A stretch of 64,000 nt of DNA from Rahnella inusitata (GCF_003263515.1 NZ_JYDE01000017.1:310001-374000); one strand, 5' to 3'; numbered from the stretch's first letter, positions 8,440-17,366 are shown. Notes: generated by a model from the sequence alone, not told the origin. Translations and numbers: made by a program.

Positions 8440-8563
8440 TCTGTACGACCTCTGATCGCCAACCTGGACGCGTTTAGTTATGCACTATAACGTGAGTATG
8501 ATTCGTTTATCATTTTCTTTTTGTCCGTTTTGCGAGGGTTAGTGTCAGTTAGCAAGGCGCAGG

Positions 8564-8579
8564 AAGTTATCGTTTGCGT
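8564..8579 (-). promoter_or_regulatory. PurR-like box upstream of the leuA paralogue
   Basis: Read on the minus strand, ACGCAAACGATAACTT fits the PurR consensus ANGCAANCGNTTNCNT at 11 of 12 fixed positions. It lies about 75 bp before the start codon at 8651. One such near-match in 64 kb is not far from chance, so this is tentative. Confidence 0.35.
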
Positions 8580-8650
8580 ACTATGTATTTTACAAGGCAA
8601 AGGTATTTCACAACGCAAAGCCTGCAACGATGAATTCTAAGGAGAAACCC

Positions 8651-10321
8651 ATGTTAACCGACCCATCGCAAAAATATCGTCCCTTCCCGCCGGTGAATTT
8701 ACCCGACCGCCGGTGGCCGGGAAACGTGCTGACGAAGGCACCGCAGTGGTGTTCCAGTGATCTGCGCGATGGTAATCAGGCGCTGGCTGAGCCTATGGAC
8801 AACGCCCGTAAGCGTCAGTTTTTTGATTTGCTGATCCGCTGTGGTTTCAAGCAGATAGAGGTGGCCTTCCCTTCGGCGTCGCAAACTGATTTTGATTTTG
8901 TTCGCGGTCTGATTGACGACAACCTGATCCCTGATGACGTGGTGATTCAGGTGCTGACGCCTTCGCGCCCGGACTTAATCGCGCGCACTTTTGAAGCGCT
9001 GAAAGACGTGCCACGCGCCATCGTACATTTATACAACGCCACGGCGCCGGTATTTCGTGAAGTCGTGTTCAATCAGGACAAAGATGCCACGCGCGATCTG
9101 GCGGTTCGCGGCGCGCAGCAGATCCGTCAGCTTTGCGAACAATATTCGCAGACGCAGTGGACGTTTGAGTATTCACCGGAAACCTTCTGTTTTACTGAAC
9201 TGGAGTTCGCACTGGAAGTGTGCGAAGCGGTCGCCGCTGTCTGGGAGCCGGGCAATGCGCGCCCGATGATCATTAATTTGCCAGCGACTGTGGAAGTCAG
9301 CACACCGAATATTTATGCCGATCAAATCGAATGGTTCTGCCGTCATTTCAGCCGCCGCGAACAGGTTTCCATCAGCGTACATCCGCATAATGACCGCGGA
9401 ACCGGCGTAGCTTGCGCTGAACTGGCGATGCTGGCGGGTGCCGACCGGGTGGAAGGCTGTCTGTTTGGCAACGGTGAGCGGACCGGTAATGTGGATATTG
9501 TGACACTGGCGCTGAACCTGTATACGCAGGGCGTTTCCCCTGAGCTGGATTTCAGTAATCTGCAGGCCATCGTCGAAGCGGTAGAAGAATGTAACCAGCT
9601 ACCGGTGCATCCGCGTCATCCATACGCAGGAGAACTGGTGTTTACCGCGTTTTCAGGGTCACATCAGGATGCCATTAAGAAAGGGTTCGCGGCACAGAAA
9701 ACCTCAGACAATGCTGTCTGGCGCGTGCCCTATCTGCCGCTGGATCCGGCCGATGTGGGGTGCAGCTACGAAGCCGTGATCCGGGTGAACAGCCAGTCGG
9801 GAAAAAGCGGTGCCGCATGGCTGCTGGAACAGAATCATGGGCTGAAACTGCCGCGTGGTTTGCAGATCGATTTCAGCAAAGCCGTTCAGCGGGACACCGA
9901 TTCTCACGGCAAAGAAATGAGCACCAGCGATATCTGGCGACTGTTTCGTCAGCGTTACGGACTGACGGAGCAACCGGTGGTGAAACTGCTGAGTTACGAC
10001 ATCCGCAGCGACGAGCAGAATGTCTGCCATTTCAACGCGCGCATCCGTTATCGCAATGAAGAGCAGCATATTACCGGCAGCGGCAACGGTTTGTTGTCCG
10101 GCGCGGTAGATGCGTTGCGCCGCAGTTACGATGTTCAGCTGGAAATCGGCGACTATCATGAACACACGCTGGGGCATCAGAGCCATAGCCGGGCAGTCGC
10201 GTACGTGAGTTGTCAGGGGAAATTGGGCGAAACGTGCTACGGCGTGGGTATCGACAGTGATGTCTCCAGCGCCTCGTTGCAGGCGTTGTTTAATGCGGCG
10301 AGCGGAATTCTGACTGACTAA
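8651..10321 (+). CDS. leuA: 2-isopropylmalate synthase, long form (second LeuA)
   Basis: The enzyme condenses acetyl-CoA with 2-ketoisovalerate, the first committed step to leucine. At 556 residues it is the long (actinobacterial/fungal-like) form, not the ~520-residue enzyme of the enterobacterial leuABCD operon. It keeps CSSDLRDGNQALAEPM, the metal-binding HPHNDRGTG, and GNGERTGNVDIV, plus a C-terminal regulatory LeuA_dimer-like domain (about 430-556) ending VSSASLQALFNAASGIL. TAAGGAG six bases upstream fixes the start at 8651. It stands alone and overlaps the convergent AraC gene by 32 bp. Presumably a leuABCD copy exists elsewhere, making this a paralogue with another allosteric or nutritional role; that is inference. 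Confidence 0.9.
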   Translation: MLTDPSQKYRPFPPVNLPDRRWPGNVLTKAPQWCSSDLRDGNQALAEPMDNARKRQFFDLLIRCGFKQIEVAFPSASQTDFDFVRGLIDDNLIPDDVVIQVLTPSRPDLIARTFEALKDVPRAIVHLYNATAPVFREVVFNQDKDATRDLAVRGAQQIRQLCEQYSQTQWTFEYSPETFCFTELEFALEVCEAVAAVWEPGNARPMIINLPATVEVSTPNIYADQIEWFCRHFSRREQVSISVHPHNDRGTGVACAELAMLAGADRVEGCLFGNGERTGNVDIVTLALNLYTQGVSPELDFSNLQAIVEAVEECNQLPVHPRHPYAGELVFTAFSGSHQDAIKKGFAAQKTSDNAVWRVPYLPLDPADVGCSYEAVIRVNSQSGKSGAAWLLEQNHGLKLPRGLQIDFSKAVQRDTDSHGKEMSTSDIWRLFRQRYGLTEQPVVKLLSYDIRSDEQNVCHFNARIRYRNEEQHITGSGNGLLSGAVDALRRSYDVQLEIGDYHEHTLGHQSHSRAVAYVSCQGKLGETCYGVGIDSDVSSASLQALFNAASGILTD

Positions 10322-11066
10322 AATATTCACTTGGCGAGACGCCCAGTGATCGGCGGAACATCGCACTGAAGGCACTCGGGCTGTCGTAGCCGAGTGCCAG
10401 CGCCACATCAATCACCGAATTTCCTGCCGCCAGTTGCTGCAAAGCGTCGAGCAATTTTGCCTGACGGACCCAGTCACTGAAACGCAGTCCGGTCTCGCGC
10501 TGAAAGCGACGGGAAAGTGTCCGGCTGCTGATATTCAGCCGCGCAGCGACTTCCTCCAGTTCCCAGGATGCACTTAAATCACGGCAAATCTGTTGGCTAA
10601 GCATCAAAAGTTCGGGTTCTTTTGGCTCCGGTAAATACAACGGCAACGTCGGTAACAGACGCAATTCATCGAGCAGTAATTCCATAATGCGTTCGTCACG
10701 GCCACCGGGCAAATAACCGGCGGGGATCGTCAGCGAAACCAAAATGAGTTCACGCAGCAGCGGGGAAATTTGTACCACCTGACATTGTGCAGGTAAATCC
10801 GCACGTGCCAGAGGATCGACAAACAAGGTGCGGGCTTTAACGCCGCCGATAAAGCGCAGACTGTGTTCGACATAGGCAGGTAACCAGATGCCGCGCCCCG
10901 GCGGAACCATCCAGGTGCCGAGCGCGGTATGAACTTCGACAACGCCACACAGGGTGTGGATCAGTTGTGAACAGCTGTGGCTGTGTGCAGGTTCGCTGTC
11001 ACCGTGCTGATAATCAATTGCCAGCGGTGCAATGGCCTGATCAGGTGCGAGAAAGGGAGAGTGCAT
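10290..11066 (-). CDS. AraC-family transcriptional regulator
   Basis: A 258-residue regulator with an N-terminal cupin-like sensor (about 1-130; HSHSCSQLIH, GTWMVPPGRGIWLPAYVEHSL) and a C-terminal double helix-turn-helix (about 160-250; LEEVAARLNISSRTLSRRFQRETG, then VIDVALALGYDSPSAFSAMFRRSLGVSPSEYF). The ATG at 11066 is three bases after the stop of the 56-codon gene, so the pair is probably one transcript. Its tail overlaps the leuA paralogue. Whether it controls that gene is unknown; convergent arrangement makes direct promoter control less obvious. Confidence 0.9.
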   Translation of the reverse strand: MHSPFLAPDQAIAPLAIDYQHGDSEPAHSHSCSQLIHTLCGVVEVHTALGTWMVPPGRGIWLPAYVEHSLRFIGGVKARTLFVDPLARADLPAQCQVVQISPLLRELILVSLTIPAGYLPGGRDERIMELLLDELRLLPTLPLYLPEPKEPELLMLSQQICRDLSASWELEEVAARLNISSRTLSRRFQRETGLRFSDWVRQAKLLDALQQLAAGNSVIDVALALGYDSPSAFSAMFRRSLGVSPSEYFSQSEFRSPH

Positions 11067-11069
11067 GAC

Positions 11070-11240
11070 TCAGTGGTGTTGCTGATTTTTAGCATCTTCA
11101 ACGGCTTGTTTGGCTTCTTCAGCCGCCTTTTGAATTTCTTCATCGGTCAGTTGTTCAGAGACTTCAAACAATTCAGCCAGCCCGTCGCTGACATGTACGT
11201 CGTCTGCTTTACTTTTGTTTTCTTTATTATTTTCGCTCAT
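11070..11240 (-). CDS. small acidic protein, 56 residues
   Basis: Starts at the ATG 11240 with AGGAC upstream and ends TGA at 11070. The N-terminus is polar (MSENNKENKSKADD), followed by acidic, probably helical sequence (LAELFEVSEQ, LTDEEIQKAAEEAKQAVED) and a QQHH tail. It has no cysteines and no membrane segment. Three bases separate it from the AraC regulator gene, suggesting coupled translation. Family unknown to me. Confidence 0.7.
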   Translation of the reverse strand: MSENNKENKSKADDVHVSDGLAELFEVSEQLTDEEIQKAAEEAKQAVEDAKNQQHH

Positions 11241-11345
11241 TACGGTTGTCCTGATGAAATAAGAAGAGGGGATAATTATAGCAGAAATCGTGTAAGGATG
11301 CGGGAAAAGGCGGGAGTCCGTCGGGCGACAGACTCCGAAAAAGCA

Positions 11346-11570
11346 TTACTGACGGTAGGCAAATTTGATTTGCTGCAGGGAGTTCCTGAAGATTTCTGCC
11401 TGCTGTTCATCTTCCATCTGGGCAGCATATTTTTCCATGTTCAACATGACCTTACCCGCATCCGCCTGACCGATCGCTTTCAGGATCAGGGTCAGGGTGG
11501 CTTTCAGGCAGGCAACTTCTGTCGCCAGGGTTTCAACGTTCGCTTCAGTGGTAAAATCGCAGTTACTCAT
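11346..11570 (-). CDS. yecF: DUF2594 family protein YecF
   Basis: The 74-residue product matches E. coli Yec[25 protein letters not shown] in the middle and IKFAYRQ at the C-terminus. Function is unknown; it is a small soluble helical protein. As in E. coli it lies divergent from uvrY, though separated here by about 800 bp. In E. coli sdiA lies on its far side; here the small acidic gene and AraC regulator do. Confidence 0.93.
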   Translation of the reverse strand: MSNCDFTTEANVETLATEVACLKATLTLILKAIGQADAGKVMLNMEKYAAQMEDEQQAEIFRNSLQQIKFAYRQ

Positions 11571-12366
11571 TATTTCTCCTCAGGCAGGCTGCCAGGCAGC
11601 GCTCCCGACTTTATACAGTAAAAAGAAGGGGGTATATCAACGGGCTCACCCGAAACGGCCAGGTGCAAAGTGACCGCATTTTAGCATAGTCGGCAGGTTT
11701 TAGTGCAGTAGTGCGCGGGGTGCGATCAAAATGGGCTGAATGCTCCGGACATAGAGAGAAAAGAAATCCGATGAGTTAACAGATTTGAAAGTTAGTAAAG
11801 AATACTAAACATAATAGGTGACCAGACATTTTCCGTTTAAATGACTAAGGTTATTCTTATAAATGCCGGGACAATTCCTGCTATTGCAAATAATCATTGG
11901 GTATATCATAGATATATGGGAGTAATGATTTGCTGTTTTAATCACCTTTTCAGAAAGCCAGTTAATTTACGGGAAAAATACCGACATTGTTATTTTTACA
12001 GCAGAAAAGATGTAGCTTGATACAGACCTTATTGTTTGATTCAAAATGCTTTTTTTTTGTATTATTAATACAGGTTATGGCAGTTCTCATTTACATTCAG
12101 CAAACTAGTTTTTTGCAGACATTCCTTGGTCAAGCTGCACAGATAGAGTAAAATGTGCGGGCAATAATAAATACTCTGAATTATTGATTTAAAAAACACT
12201 GTCCACGTGCGGTAGTGAGGTAAGTTCGTTGATGTTGGCTTCTTATTGCCACCTTCTCTTCTATAAGCTGTCTGCGCACGATATCAATGTTTGACGTGTA
12301 TGATTGCGTTAAGACAAGCCCGAAGACCCTGACGGTGCGTCGCCCTTATTTTTTGGAGAATTCTCT
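11571..12366. other. long AT-rich intergenic region upstream of uvrY and yecF
   Basis: 796 bp with no convincing coding sequence on either strand. It should hold the divergent yecF and uvrY promoters and perhaps a long uvrY leader. Around 12205-12280 are short complementary segments (GTGCG/CGCAC, TGGC/GCCA) that could fold, but no terminator or recognisable RNA family is seen. Confidence 0.5.
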
Positions 12367-13023
12367 TTGATAAGCGTTCTTCTTGTTGATGACCACGAAT
12401 TAGTGCGCGCAGGGATCCGACGCATTCTCGAAGATATCAAAGGCATCAAAGTCGTTGGTGAGGCTCAGTGCGGCGAAGACGCCGTGAAGTGGTGTCGTAC
12501 CAATGATGTTGATATTGTCCTGATGGATATGAATATGCCGGGTATTGGCGGCCTGGAAGCGACGAAGAAAATCGTGCGTTTCTCGCCGGATATCAAGATC
12601 ATCATGTTAACTATCTATACTGAAAACCCGCTGCCAGCAAAAGTGATGCAGGCGGGGGCTTCCGGTTATCTGAGTAAAGGTGCTGCACCACAGGAAGTGG
12701 TTAACGCCATCCGTTTGGTTGACTCGGGTCAGCGCTATATCGCGTCTGACATCGCTCAGCAAATGGCACTCAGCCAGATTGAGCCTCAGTCTGAAACGCC
12801 TTTTGACTCCTTATCTGAGCGTGAATTACAAATCATGCTGATGATTACTAAAGGGCAAAAAGTGAATGAAATTTCAGAACAACTGAACTTGAGCCCAAAG
12901 ACCGTTAACAGTTATCGTTACAGAATGTTTAGTAAATTAAATATCAGTGGCGATGTCGAGTTAACTCATCTGGCAATCCGACACGGTTTGTTCAACGCGG
13001 AGACTTTATCAGGCAGTGAATGA
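12367..13023 (+). CDS. uvrY: response regulator UvrY (BarA/UvrY system)
   Basis: UvrY is the FixJ/NarL-type response regulator activated by BarA; it turns on CsrB/CsrC transcription and so controls CsrA. The 218-residue product has a receiver domain (1-120; DDHE acidic pocket, phosphoryl Asp in VLMDMNMPG near residue 54, T and K in MLTIYTE and LSKGAAP) and a LuxR-type helix-turn-helix (about 148-210; [20 protein letters not shown] and [17 protein letters not shown]). It starts at TTG with TTTGGAG upstream, as in E. coli. It overlaps uvrC by 8 bp. Confidence 0.97.
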   Translation: MISVLLVDDHELVRAGIRRILEDIKGIKVVGEAQCGEDAVKWCRTNDVDIVLMDMNMPGIGGLEATKKIVRFSPDIKIIMLTIYTENPLPAKVMQAGASGYLSKGAAPQEVVNAIRLVDSGQRYIASDIAQQMALSQIEPQSETPFDSLSERELQIMLMITKGQKVNEISEQLNLSPKTVNSYRYRMFSKLNISGDVELTHLAIRHGLFNAETLSGSE

Positions 13024-14851
13024 TGAGCGTTTCGACCCAAAAGCCTTTCTGAAAACGGTCACCAGCCAGCCGGGCGTCTACAGGATGTATGACGCCAGCG
13101 GCACCGTAATCTATGTAGGTAAAGCTAAAGACCTTAAAAAGCGTCTTGCCAGCTATTTTCGCGTTCAGGTTTCCAGCCGTAAAACGGAAACACTGGTCAA
13201 AAATATTGCGCAAATCGACGTCACCGTAACTCATACGGAAACCGAAGCGCTTCTCCTCGAACACAACTACATCAAGTTGTATCAGCCACGTTATAACGTG
13301 TTGTTGCGCGATGATAAATCCTATCCGCTGATTTTCCTCAGCGCCGATAATCATCCGCGTATTACCGTGCATCGCGGCGCCAAGCACGCTAAAGGTGAAT
13401 ACTTCGGGCCGTTTCCCAACTCCTATGCTGTGCGTGAAACGCTGGCGCTGTTGCAGAAACTTTTCCCAATCCGCCAGTGTGAGAACAGCGTTTACAGCAA
13501 TCGCTCGCGTCCTTGCCTGCAATATCAGATTGGGCGTTGTCTCGGTCCATGCGTGAAAGGGTTGGTCAGCGAACAGGATTACAAAGATCAGGTGGATTAC
13601 GTGCGTCTTTTCCTCGAGGGGAAAGATCAGCAGGTGGTCACGCAGTTGGTGAACAGGATGGAAGAGGCCAGCAAGGATTTGCGTTTTGAAGATGCCGGAC
13701 GCATACGCGATCAAATCCAGGCCGTCCGTCGCGTCACTGAGCGCCAGTTTGTATCGGGTAACAGTGAAGATCTCGACGTTATCGGGGTGGCATTCGAATC
13801 CGGCATGGCGTGCTTGCACGTTCTGTTTATTCGTCAGGGCAAAGTGTTGGGCAGCCGCAGTTATTATCCGAAGGTACCGGGCGGCACCGATCTTGGCGAA
13901 GTGGTGCAAACTTTTGTCGGGCAGTTCTATTTACAGGGCAGCCAGATGCGCACCTTGCCTGGCGAAATCCTCCTGGACTTCAGCCTGCCGGAAAAAGATC
14001 TGCTGGCTGATTCGCTCAGTGAGATTGCCGGGCGCAAAGTGCTGATTCAGAGTAAGCCGCGCGGCGACCGTGCCCGCTACTTGAAGCTGGCGCGTACGAA
14101 TGCCTCCACGGCCCTGACCACGAAACTGGCGCAGCAGTCGACTATTCATCAGCGTCTGGCAGAACTGGCAAAAACCCTTAATCTTGCGGAAATTAACCGC
14201 ATGGAATGCTTCGACATCAGCCATACTATGGGCGAGCAAACGGTCGCTTCCTGTGTGGTCTTCGACAATAACGGGCCGGTACGTTCTGAATATCGTCGCT
14301 ATAACATTGCTGGTATCACGCCGGGGGATGATTATGCGGCCATGAAGCAGGTTCTGACGCGTCGATACAGTAAATCGCTGGATGAGAAAAAAATTCCTGA
14401 TGTGATTTTTATCGACGGCGGGAAAGGGCAGCTCGGGATGGCGCTGGATGTGTTTCATTCACTGGATGTGACATGGGATAAATCTAAACCTCTGCTGATC
14501 GGTATTGCGAAAGGTGCCGATCGTAAAGCAGGGCTTGAAACGTTATTCTTTGTGCCAGAAGGTGAGGGGATTGCCTTGCCGGCGGATTCACCGGCATTGC
14601 ACGTTATCCAGCATATTCGTGATGATTCGCATAATCATGCGATTACCGGGCACCGTCAGCGTCGTGCCAAAGTGCGCACGACCAGTGCACTCGAAGAGAT
14701 TGAAGGCGTCGGGCCGAAACGACGTCAGGTATTACTGAAATATATGGGAGGCATTCAGCCATTACTGAATGCCAGCGTCGAGGAAATTGCACAGGTACCA
14801 GGTATTTCGACCGCATTAGCAGAAAAGATTCATAATGCGTTGAAACACTAA
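13016..14851 (+). CDS. uvrC: excinuclease ABC subunit C
   Basis: UvrC makes both incisions in nucleotide excision repair with UvrA and UvrB. The 611-residue product has the GIY-YIG domain for the 3' cut (about 15-95: [21 protein letters not shown]), a cysteine-bearing linker ([15 protein letters not shown]), a UVR motif binding UvrB (about 200-240), the RNase-H-like 5' nuclease domain ([29 protein letters not shown]) and C-terminal HhH repeats ([20 protein letters not shown]). The GTG start at 13016 overlaps uvrY; no in-frame ATG is near, and homology begins there. Confidence 0.98.
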   Translation: MNDERFDPKAFLKTVTSQPGVYRMYDASGTVIYVGKAKDLKKRLASYFRVQVSSRKTETLVKNIAQIDVTVTHTETEALLLEHNYIKLYQPRYNVLLRDDKSYPLIFLSADNHPRITVHRGAKHAKGEYFGPFPNSYAVRETLALLQKLFPIRQCENSVYSNRSRPCLQYQIGRCLGPCVKGLVSEQDYKDQVDYVRLFLEGKDQQVVTQLVNRMEEASKDLRFEDAGRIRDQIQAVRRVTERQFVSGNSEDLDVIGVAFESGMACLHVLFIRQGKVLGSRSYYPKVPGGTDLGEVVQTFVGQFYLQGSQMRTLPGEILLDFSLPEKDLLADSLSEIAGRKVLIQSKPRGDRARYLKLARTNASTALTTKLAQQSTIHQRLAELAKTLNLAEINRMECFDISHTMGEQTVASCVVFDNNGPVRSEYRRYNIAGITPGDDYAAMKQVLTRRYSKSLDEKKIPDVIFIDGGKGQLGMALDVFHSLDVTWDKSKPLLIGIAKGADRKAGLETLFFVPEGEGIALPADSPALHVIQHIRDDSHNHAITGHRQRRAKVRTTSALEEIEGVGPKRRQVLLKYMGGIQPLLNASVEEIAQVPGISTALAEKIHNALKH

Positions 14852-14907
14852 AGCCGTTGTAGCAACATACTCATAATATCTAAACTGGACAAACAGTTAC
14901 CTTCGCT

Positions 14908-15456
14908 ATGCAATTTAATATACCGACGTGCCTTACCCTGTTCCGCGTTGCACTGATCCCTTTCTTCGTGCTCGCCTTCTATCTGCCTTACCCATGGGCA
15001 TCGATGGCTTGCGCGCTCATTTTCGTTTTTGCGGCAATGACTGACTGGCTCGATGGCTACTTAGCGCGGCGCCTGAAGCAAACGACGCGGTTCGGTGCAT
15101 TCCTTGATCCGGTGGCCGATAAGGTGATGGTGGCGATTGCCCTGGTGTTGGTCGCAGAGTACTTCCACTCCTGGTGGATAACATTACCGGCTGCCACCAT
15201 GATCGCCCGTGAAATTATCATTTCCGCGCTGCGCGAATGGATGGCTGAAATTGGTAAACGCAGCAGCGTTGCCGTTTCCTGGATTGGTAAGGTCAAAACC
15301 ACGGCGCAGATGTTATCTCTGGTCGCCTTATTGTGGCGTCCTGACAACATTGTCGTGGGTGTCGGTGTTGTAGCTCTTTACATCGCCGCAGTGCTGACTT
15401 TCTGGTCAATGTTCCAGTATTTGAACGCTGCACGCCACGATTTGCTGGAACCCTGA
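14908..15456 (+). CDS. pgsA: CDP-diacylglycerol--glycerol-3-phosphate 3-phosphatidyltransferase
   Basis: PgsA makes phosphatidylglycerol phosphate, the committed step to phosphatidylglycerol and cardiolipin, in the inner membrane. The 182-residue product has the CDP-alcohol phosphotransferase signature DG-x2-AR-x8-G-x3-D-x3-D, seen as [20 protein letters not shown] followed by VADK (about residues 47-70), and four or five membrane helices. It follows uvrC by 56 bp in the order conserved in enterobacteria. Confidence 0.97.
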   Translation: MQFNIPTCLTLFRVALIPFFVLAFYLPYPWASMACALIFVFAAMTDWLDGYLARRLKQTTRFGAFLDPVADKVMVAIALVLVAEYFHSWWITLPAATMIAREIIISALREWMAEIGKRSSVAVSWIGKVKTTAQMLSLVALLWRPDNIVVGVGVVALYIAAVLTFWSMFQYLNAARHDLLEP

Positions 15457-15506
15457 TCAAACTGACGTAAAAAACGTCAAACGAGCGAAGGATCCAGATA
15501 ATTTTA

Positions 15507-15534
15507 TTGACTCATTCTCTCAGGTCAGTAGAAT
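15507..15534 (+). promoter_or_regulatory. promoter of the tRNA-Gly/Cys/Leu operon
   Basis: TTGACT, a 16-bp spacer and TAGAAT, followed by GC-rich bases, about 70 bp before tRNA-Gly. A stable-RNA promoter is expected here. Confidence 0.7.
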
Positions 15535-15603
15535 GCAACGCATCGGAAGGCAGACAGCAATGCGCCAGAAGATAGTTAAAAAAATCAGTACGTTCTGATT
15601 AAA

Positions 15604-15679
<76 letters not shown>

Positions 15680-15737
15680 AATTTTCTTGAATTGATTTCT
15701 TAATCGATTTAAGTGCAAGACAAGTAGTAAGATTTAA

Positions 15738-15811
15738 GGCGCGTTAACAAAGCGGTTATGTAGCGGATTGCAAATCCGCCTAGTCCGGTTCGACTCCGGA
15801 ACGCGCCTCCA
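15738..15811 (+). tRNA. cysT: tRNA-Cys (GCA)
   Basis: 74 nt; acceptor GGCGCGT/ACGCGCC, anticodon loop ATTGCAAAT giving GCA, T arm CCGGTTCGACTCCGG, encoded CCA (TCCA end). Second gene of the tRNA operon. Confidence 0.97.
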
Positions 15812-15822
15812 ATTTTCCCGGA

Positions 15823-15908
15823 GCCCGGGTGGTGGAATCGGTAGACACAAGGGATTTAAAATCCCTCGGCCTTAGGCTGTACGAGTTCAAGTCTCGTCCC
15901 GGGTACCA
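15823..15908 (+). tRNA. leuZ: tRNA-Leu (TAA)
   Basis: 86 nt with a long variable arm; acceptor GCCCGGG, anticodon loop ATTTAAAAT giving TAA, CCA encoded. Last gene of the operon, followed by a transcribed spacer. Confidence 0.97.
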
Positions 15909-15981
15909 TGGGAAAATTAGCAGAATAATCAAAAGCAATAGTGTAGTAATGTCGTTATAGCCACCTTCGGGTGGTTTTTTT
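15909..15981 (+). ncRNA. 3' external transcribed spacer of leuZ, predicted RyhB sponge
   Basis: The stretch from the leuZ CCA end to the terminator. In E. coli the processed 3'ETS of this operon is known to bind and soak up RyhB and RybB. Here AAGCAAT (15933-15939), GTG (15941-15943), AG (15945-15946) and AATGTCGT (15948-15955) are complementary, in order, to the E. coli RyhB core from ACGACAUU to AUUGCUU, with single-base bulges between the blocks. The Rahnella-type RyhB itself is not in the window, so the pairing is predicted from E. coli RyhB from memory. Confidence 0.65.
15958..15981 (+). terminator. rho-independent terminator of the tRNA operon
   Basis: CCACC-TTCG-GGTGG stem followed by seven T. 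Confidence 0.9.
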
Positions 15982-16043
15982 ATGTCTGAAATTTGCATCA
16001 AGAAAGGGTGTTTCTGACATCACGATATTGCAGTTTGCATATA

Positions 16044-16073
16044 ATAAAGGCCACTTCTAAGAGTGGCCTTTAT
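16044..16073. other. isolated perfect hairpin
   Basis: ATAAAGGCCACT and AGTGGCCTTTAT are complementary with a short loop. AT-rich flanks could let it act as a second, weak terminator in either direction, but there is no clear U run. Confidence 0.5.
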
Positions 16074-16189
16074 GCTTTTACAGCAACGCCAAATCATATC
16101 AGCAATGCAAAAAGTCCCTTTACGGTAATTTCCGGTCTGGGTGTGTGCTGATGTTCAGTGAAAGTGGCGGATTGAGGGCAGATTAAAAC

Positions 16190-16209
16190 AGCCCCGAAGG
16201 GCTTTTTTA
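16190..16209. terminator. terminator downstream of the zinc-ribbon gene
   Basis: AGCCC-CGAA-GGGCT stem with T6 on the plus strand; on the minus strand it lies right after the 88-residue gene and is followed by GTTTTAAT. Confidence 0.7.
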
Positions 16210-16212
16210 GGG

Positions 16213-16479
16213 CTAAATCTCGCCCGATGAATCTGTATTACTCAGTGCCCGGATCGATAAAGGCAGATGGTAGTTCGGTTGGCTGGTGAAAAACGCCTGA
16301 AGGGCGACGCGTTTCTTCCGGTCTATCGAAATCTCTTCCATGGTTTTGCGGAAGATACTGTAACGGCCACAGGAAGTGCAGGTCACAGTAACAATTTTCG
16401 CCGACATATTTACCGACGTCTTATTCGTGTTTTGACACAACGGACACTCGTCTTGAGCGTTTACAACTGTAGAACTCAT
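16213..16479 (-). CDS. small protein with two CxxC pairs (zinc-ribbon-like)
   Basis: The 88-residue product has CPLC near residue 12 and CTSC near residue 34, spaced as in a small zinc ribbon, followed by a basic helix-like half without cysteines (MEEISIDRKKRVALQAFF). GGAGG seven bases before the ATG at 16479 is a strong ribosome-binding site. It lies alone between the tRNA operon and pphA. I do not recognise a family; a metal-binding or nucleic-acid-binding role is only a guess. Confidence 0.75.
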   Translation of the reverse strand: MSSTVVNAQDECPLCQNTNKTSVNMSAKIVTVTCTSCGRYSIFRKTMEEISIDRKKRVALQAFFTSQPNYHLPLSIRALSNTDSSGEI

Positions 16480-16706
16480 AAAACCTCCGGTTTTACTTAG
16501 AGCGGCCAGTAGTCTAGCACAAAAAGGCGCCAGTTACTTAATGATAAATAATTTATCAGTGGATTTCAGCCGCGACTACGTGTAGAGAGGCCTCAACTTC
16601 CTGAACGCACGAGGAAACCCTTAGTTTGCTCTTCGAACATCCTTTTCTAATGCCCCTCATCAGATACACTTGAGCTATCCCTGGTCACAATGGATTTCAT
16701 CCAAAT

Positions 16707-17366
16707 ATGATTCCTGCTTTGTATAAACGTATTGATGGCAAAAACTACCGGCACATTTATATCGTGGGGGATCTGCACGGTTGTAAGTCCTTACTTGACG
16801 AGCAACTGAATATAATGATTTTCAACCCCAGCCTCGATCTGTTGCTGTCGGTTGGCGATCTCGCCGATCGCGGGCCCAACAGCGTCGGTTGCCTGCAACT
16901 CATCCATCAGCCCTGGTTTAGCTGCGTGAGAGGCAACCATGAGCAAATGGCGATTGATGCGGTGAACGAGCAAAATATTCCGCGATGGCTGCGTAACGGT
17001 GGTGACTGGTTTTATGCGCTGGAAAGCGAAGATCAGGAACAGGTGAAAGCACTGATTCTGGAGGCTGACAGTTTACCGCATGTTATTGAGCTGACGACCC
17101 GCGAAGGAAAACGCATCGTGGTGGCGCACGCTGACTACGTTTCAGATGAGTATGTATTTGGAAGGCTCCTGGACAGTTATGAAATCATCTGGAATCGTGA
17201 TCGAATCAATCACGCGCTGGCCGGACGTTATCAGCCTGTCGCCGGTGCCGATGCTTTTTATTTCGGCCATACGCCGGTTGAAAAAGTGATGCAATTTGCC
17301 AATCAACACTACATTGATACTGGCGCGGTATTCGGCGGTTGTCTGACCATACTTCAGTTGCAATAA
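16707..17366 (+). CDS. pphA: serine/threonine protein phosphatase PphA-like
   Basis: A 219-residue calcineurin-like phosphoesterase of the PPP type. It has all the metal and phosphate motifs: GDLHGC (about residue 22), GDLADRGPNS (about 52), RGNHEQM (about 75), VAHADY (about 140) and FGHTPVEK (about 187), and ends DTGAVFGGCLTILQLQ, as E. coli PphA does. E. coli PphA and PphB are close in size and sequence; the N-terminal and C-terminal stretches favour PphA. In E. coli it is linked to misfolded-protein signalling through CpxRA. It precedes deoR by 82 bp. Confidence 0.88.
   Translation: MIPALYKRIDGKNYRHIYIVGDLHGCKSLLDEQLNIMIFNPSLDLLLSVGDLADRGPNSVGCLQLIHQPWFSCVRGNHEQMAIDAVNEQNIPRWLRNGGDWFYALESEDQEQVKALILEADSLPHVIELTTREGKRIVVAHADYVSDEYVFGRLLDSYEIIWNRDRINHALAGRYQPVAGADAFYFGHTPVEKVMQFANQHYIDTGAVFGGCLTILQLQ

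Noticed and set aside
10977-11621. 214-codon plus-strand frame across the AraC, 56-codon and yecF genes
   Set aside because: It covers three well-supported minus-strand genes, and yecF is a clear match to a known protein.
11571-12366. Remnant of sdiA between yecF and uvrY
   Set aside because: In E. coli sdiA lies on the other side of yecF, and no SdiA-like sequence is seen in this region.
16480-16706. SdsR (RyeB) small RNA next to pphA, as in E. coli
   Set aside because: The typical 3' stem containing GACCGAATAC is absent in both gaps around pphA.
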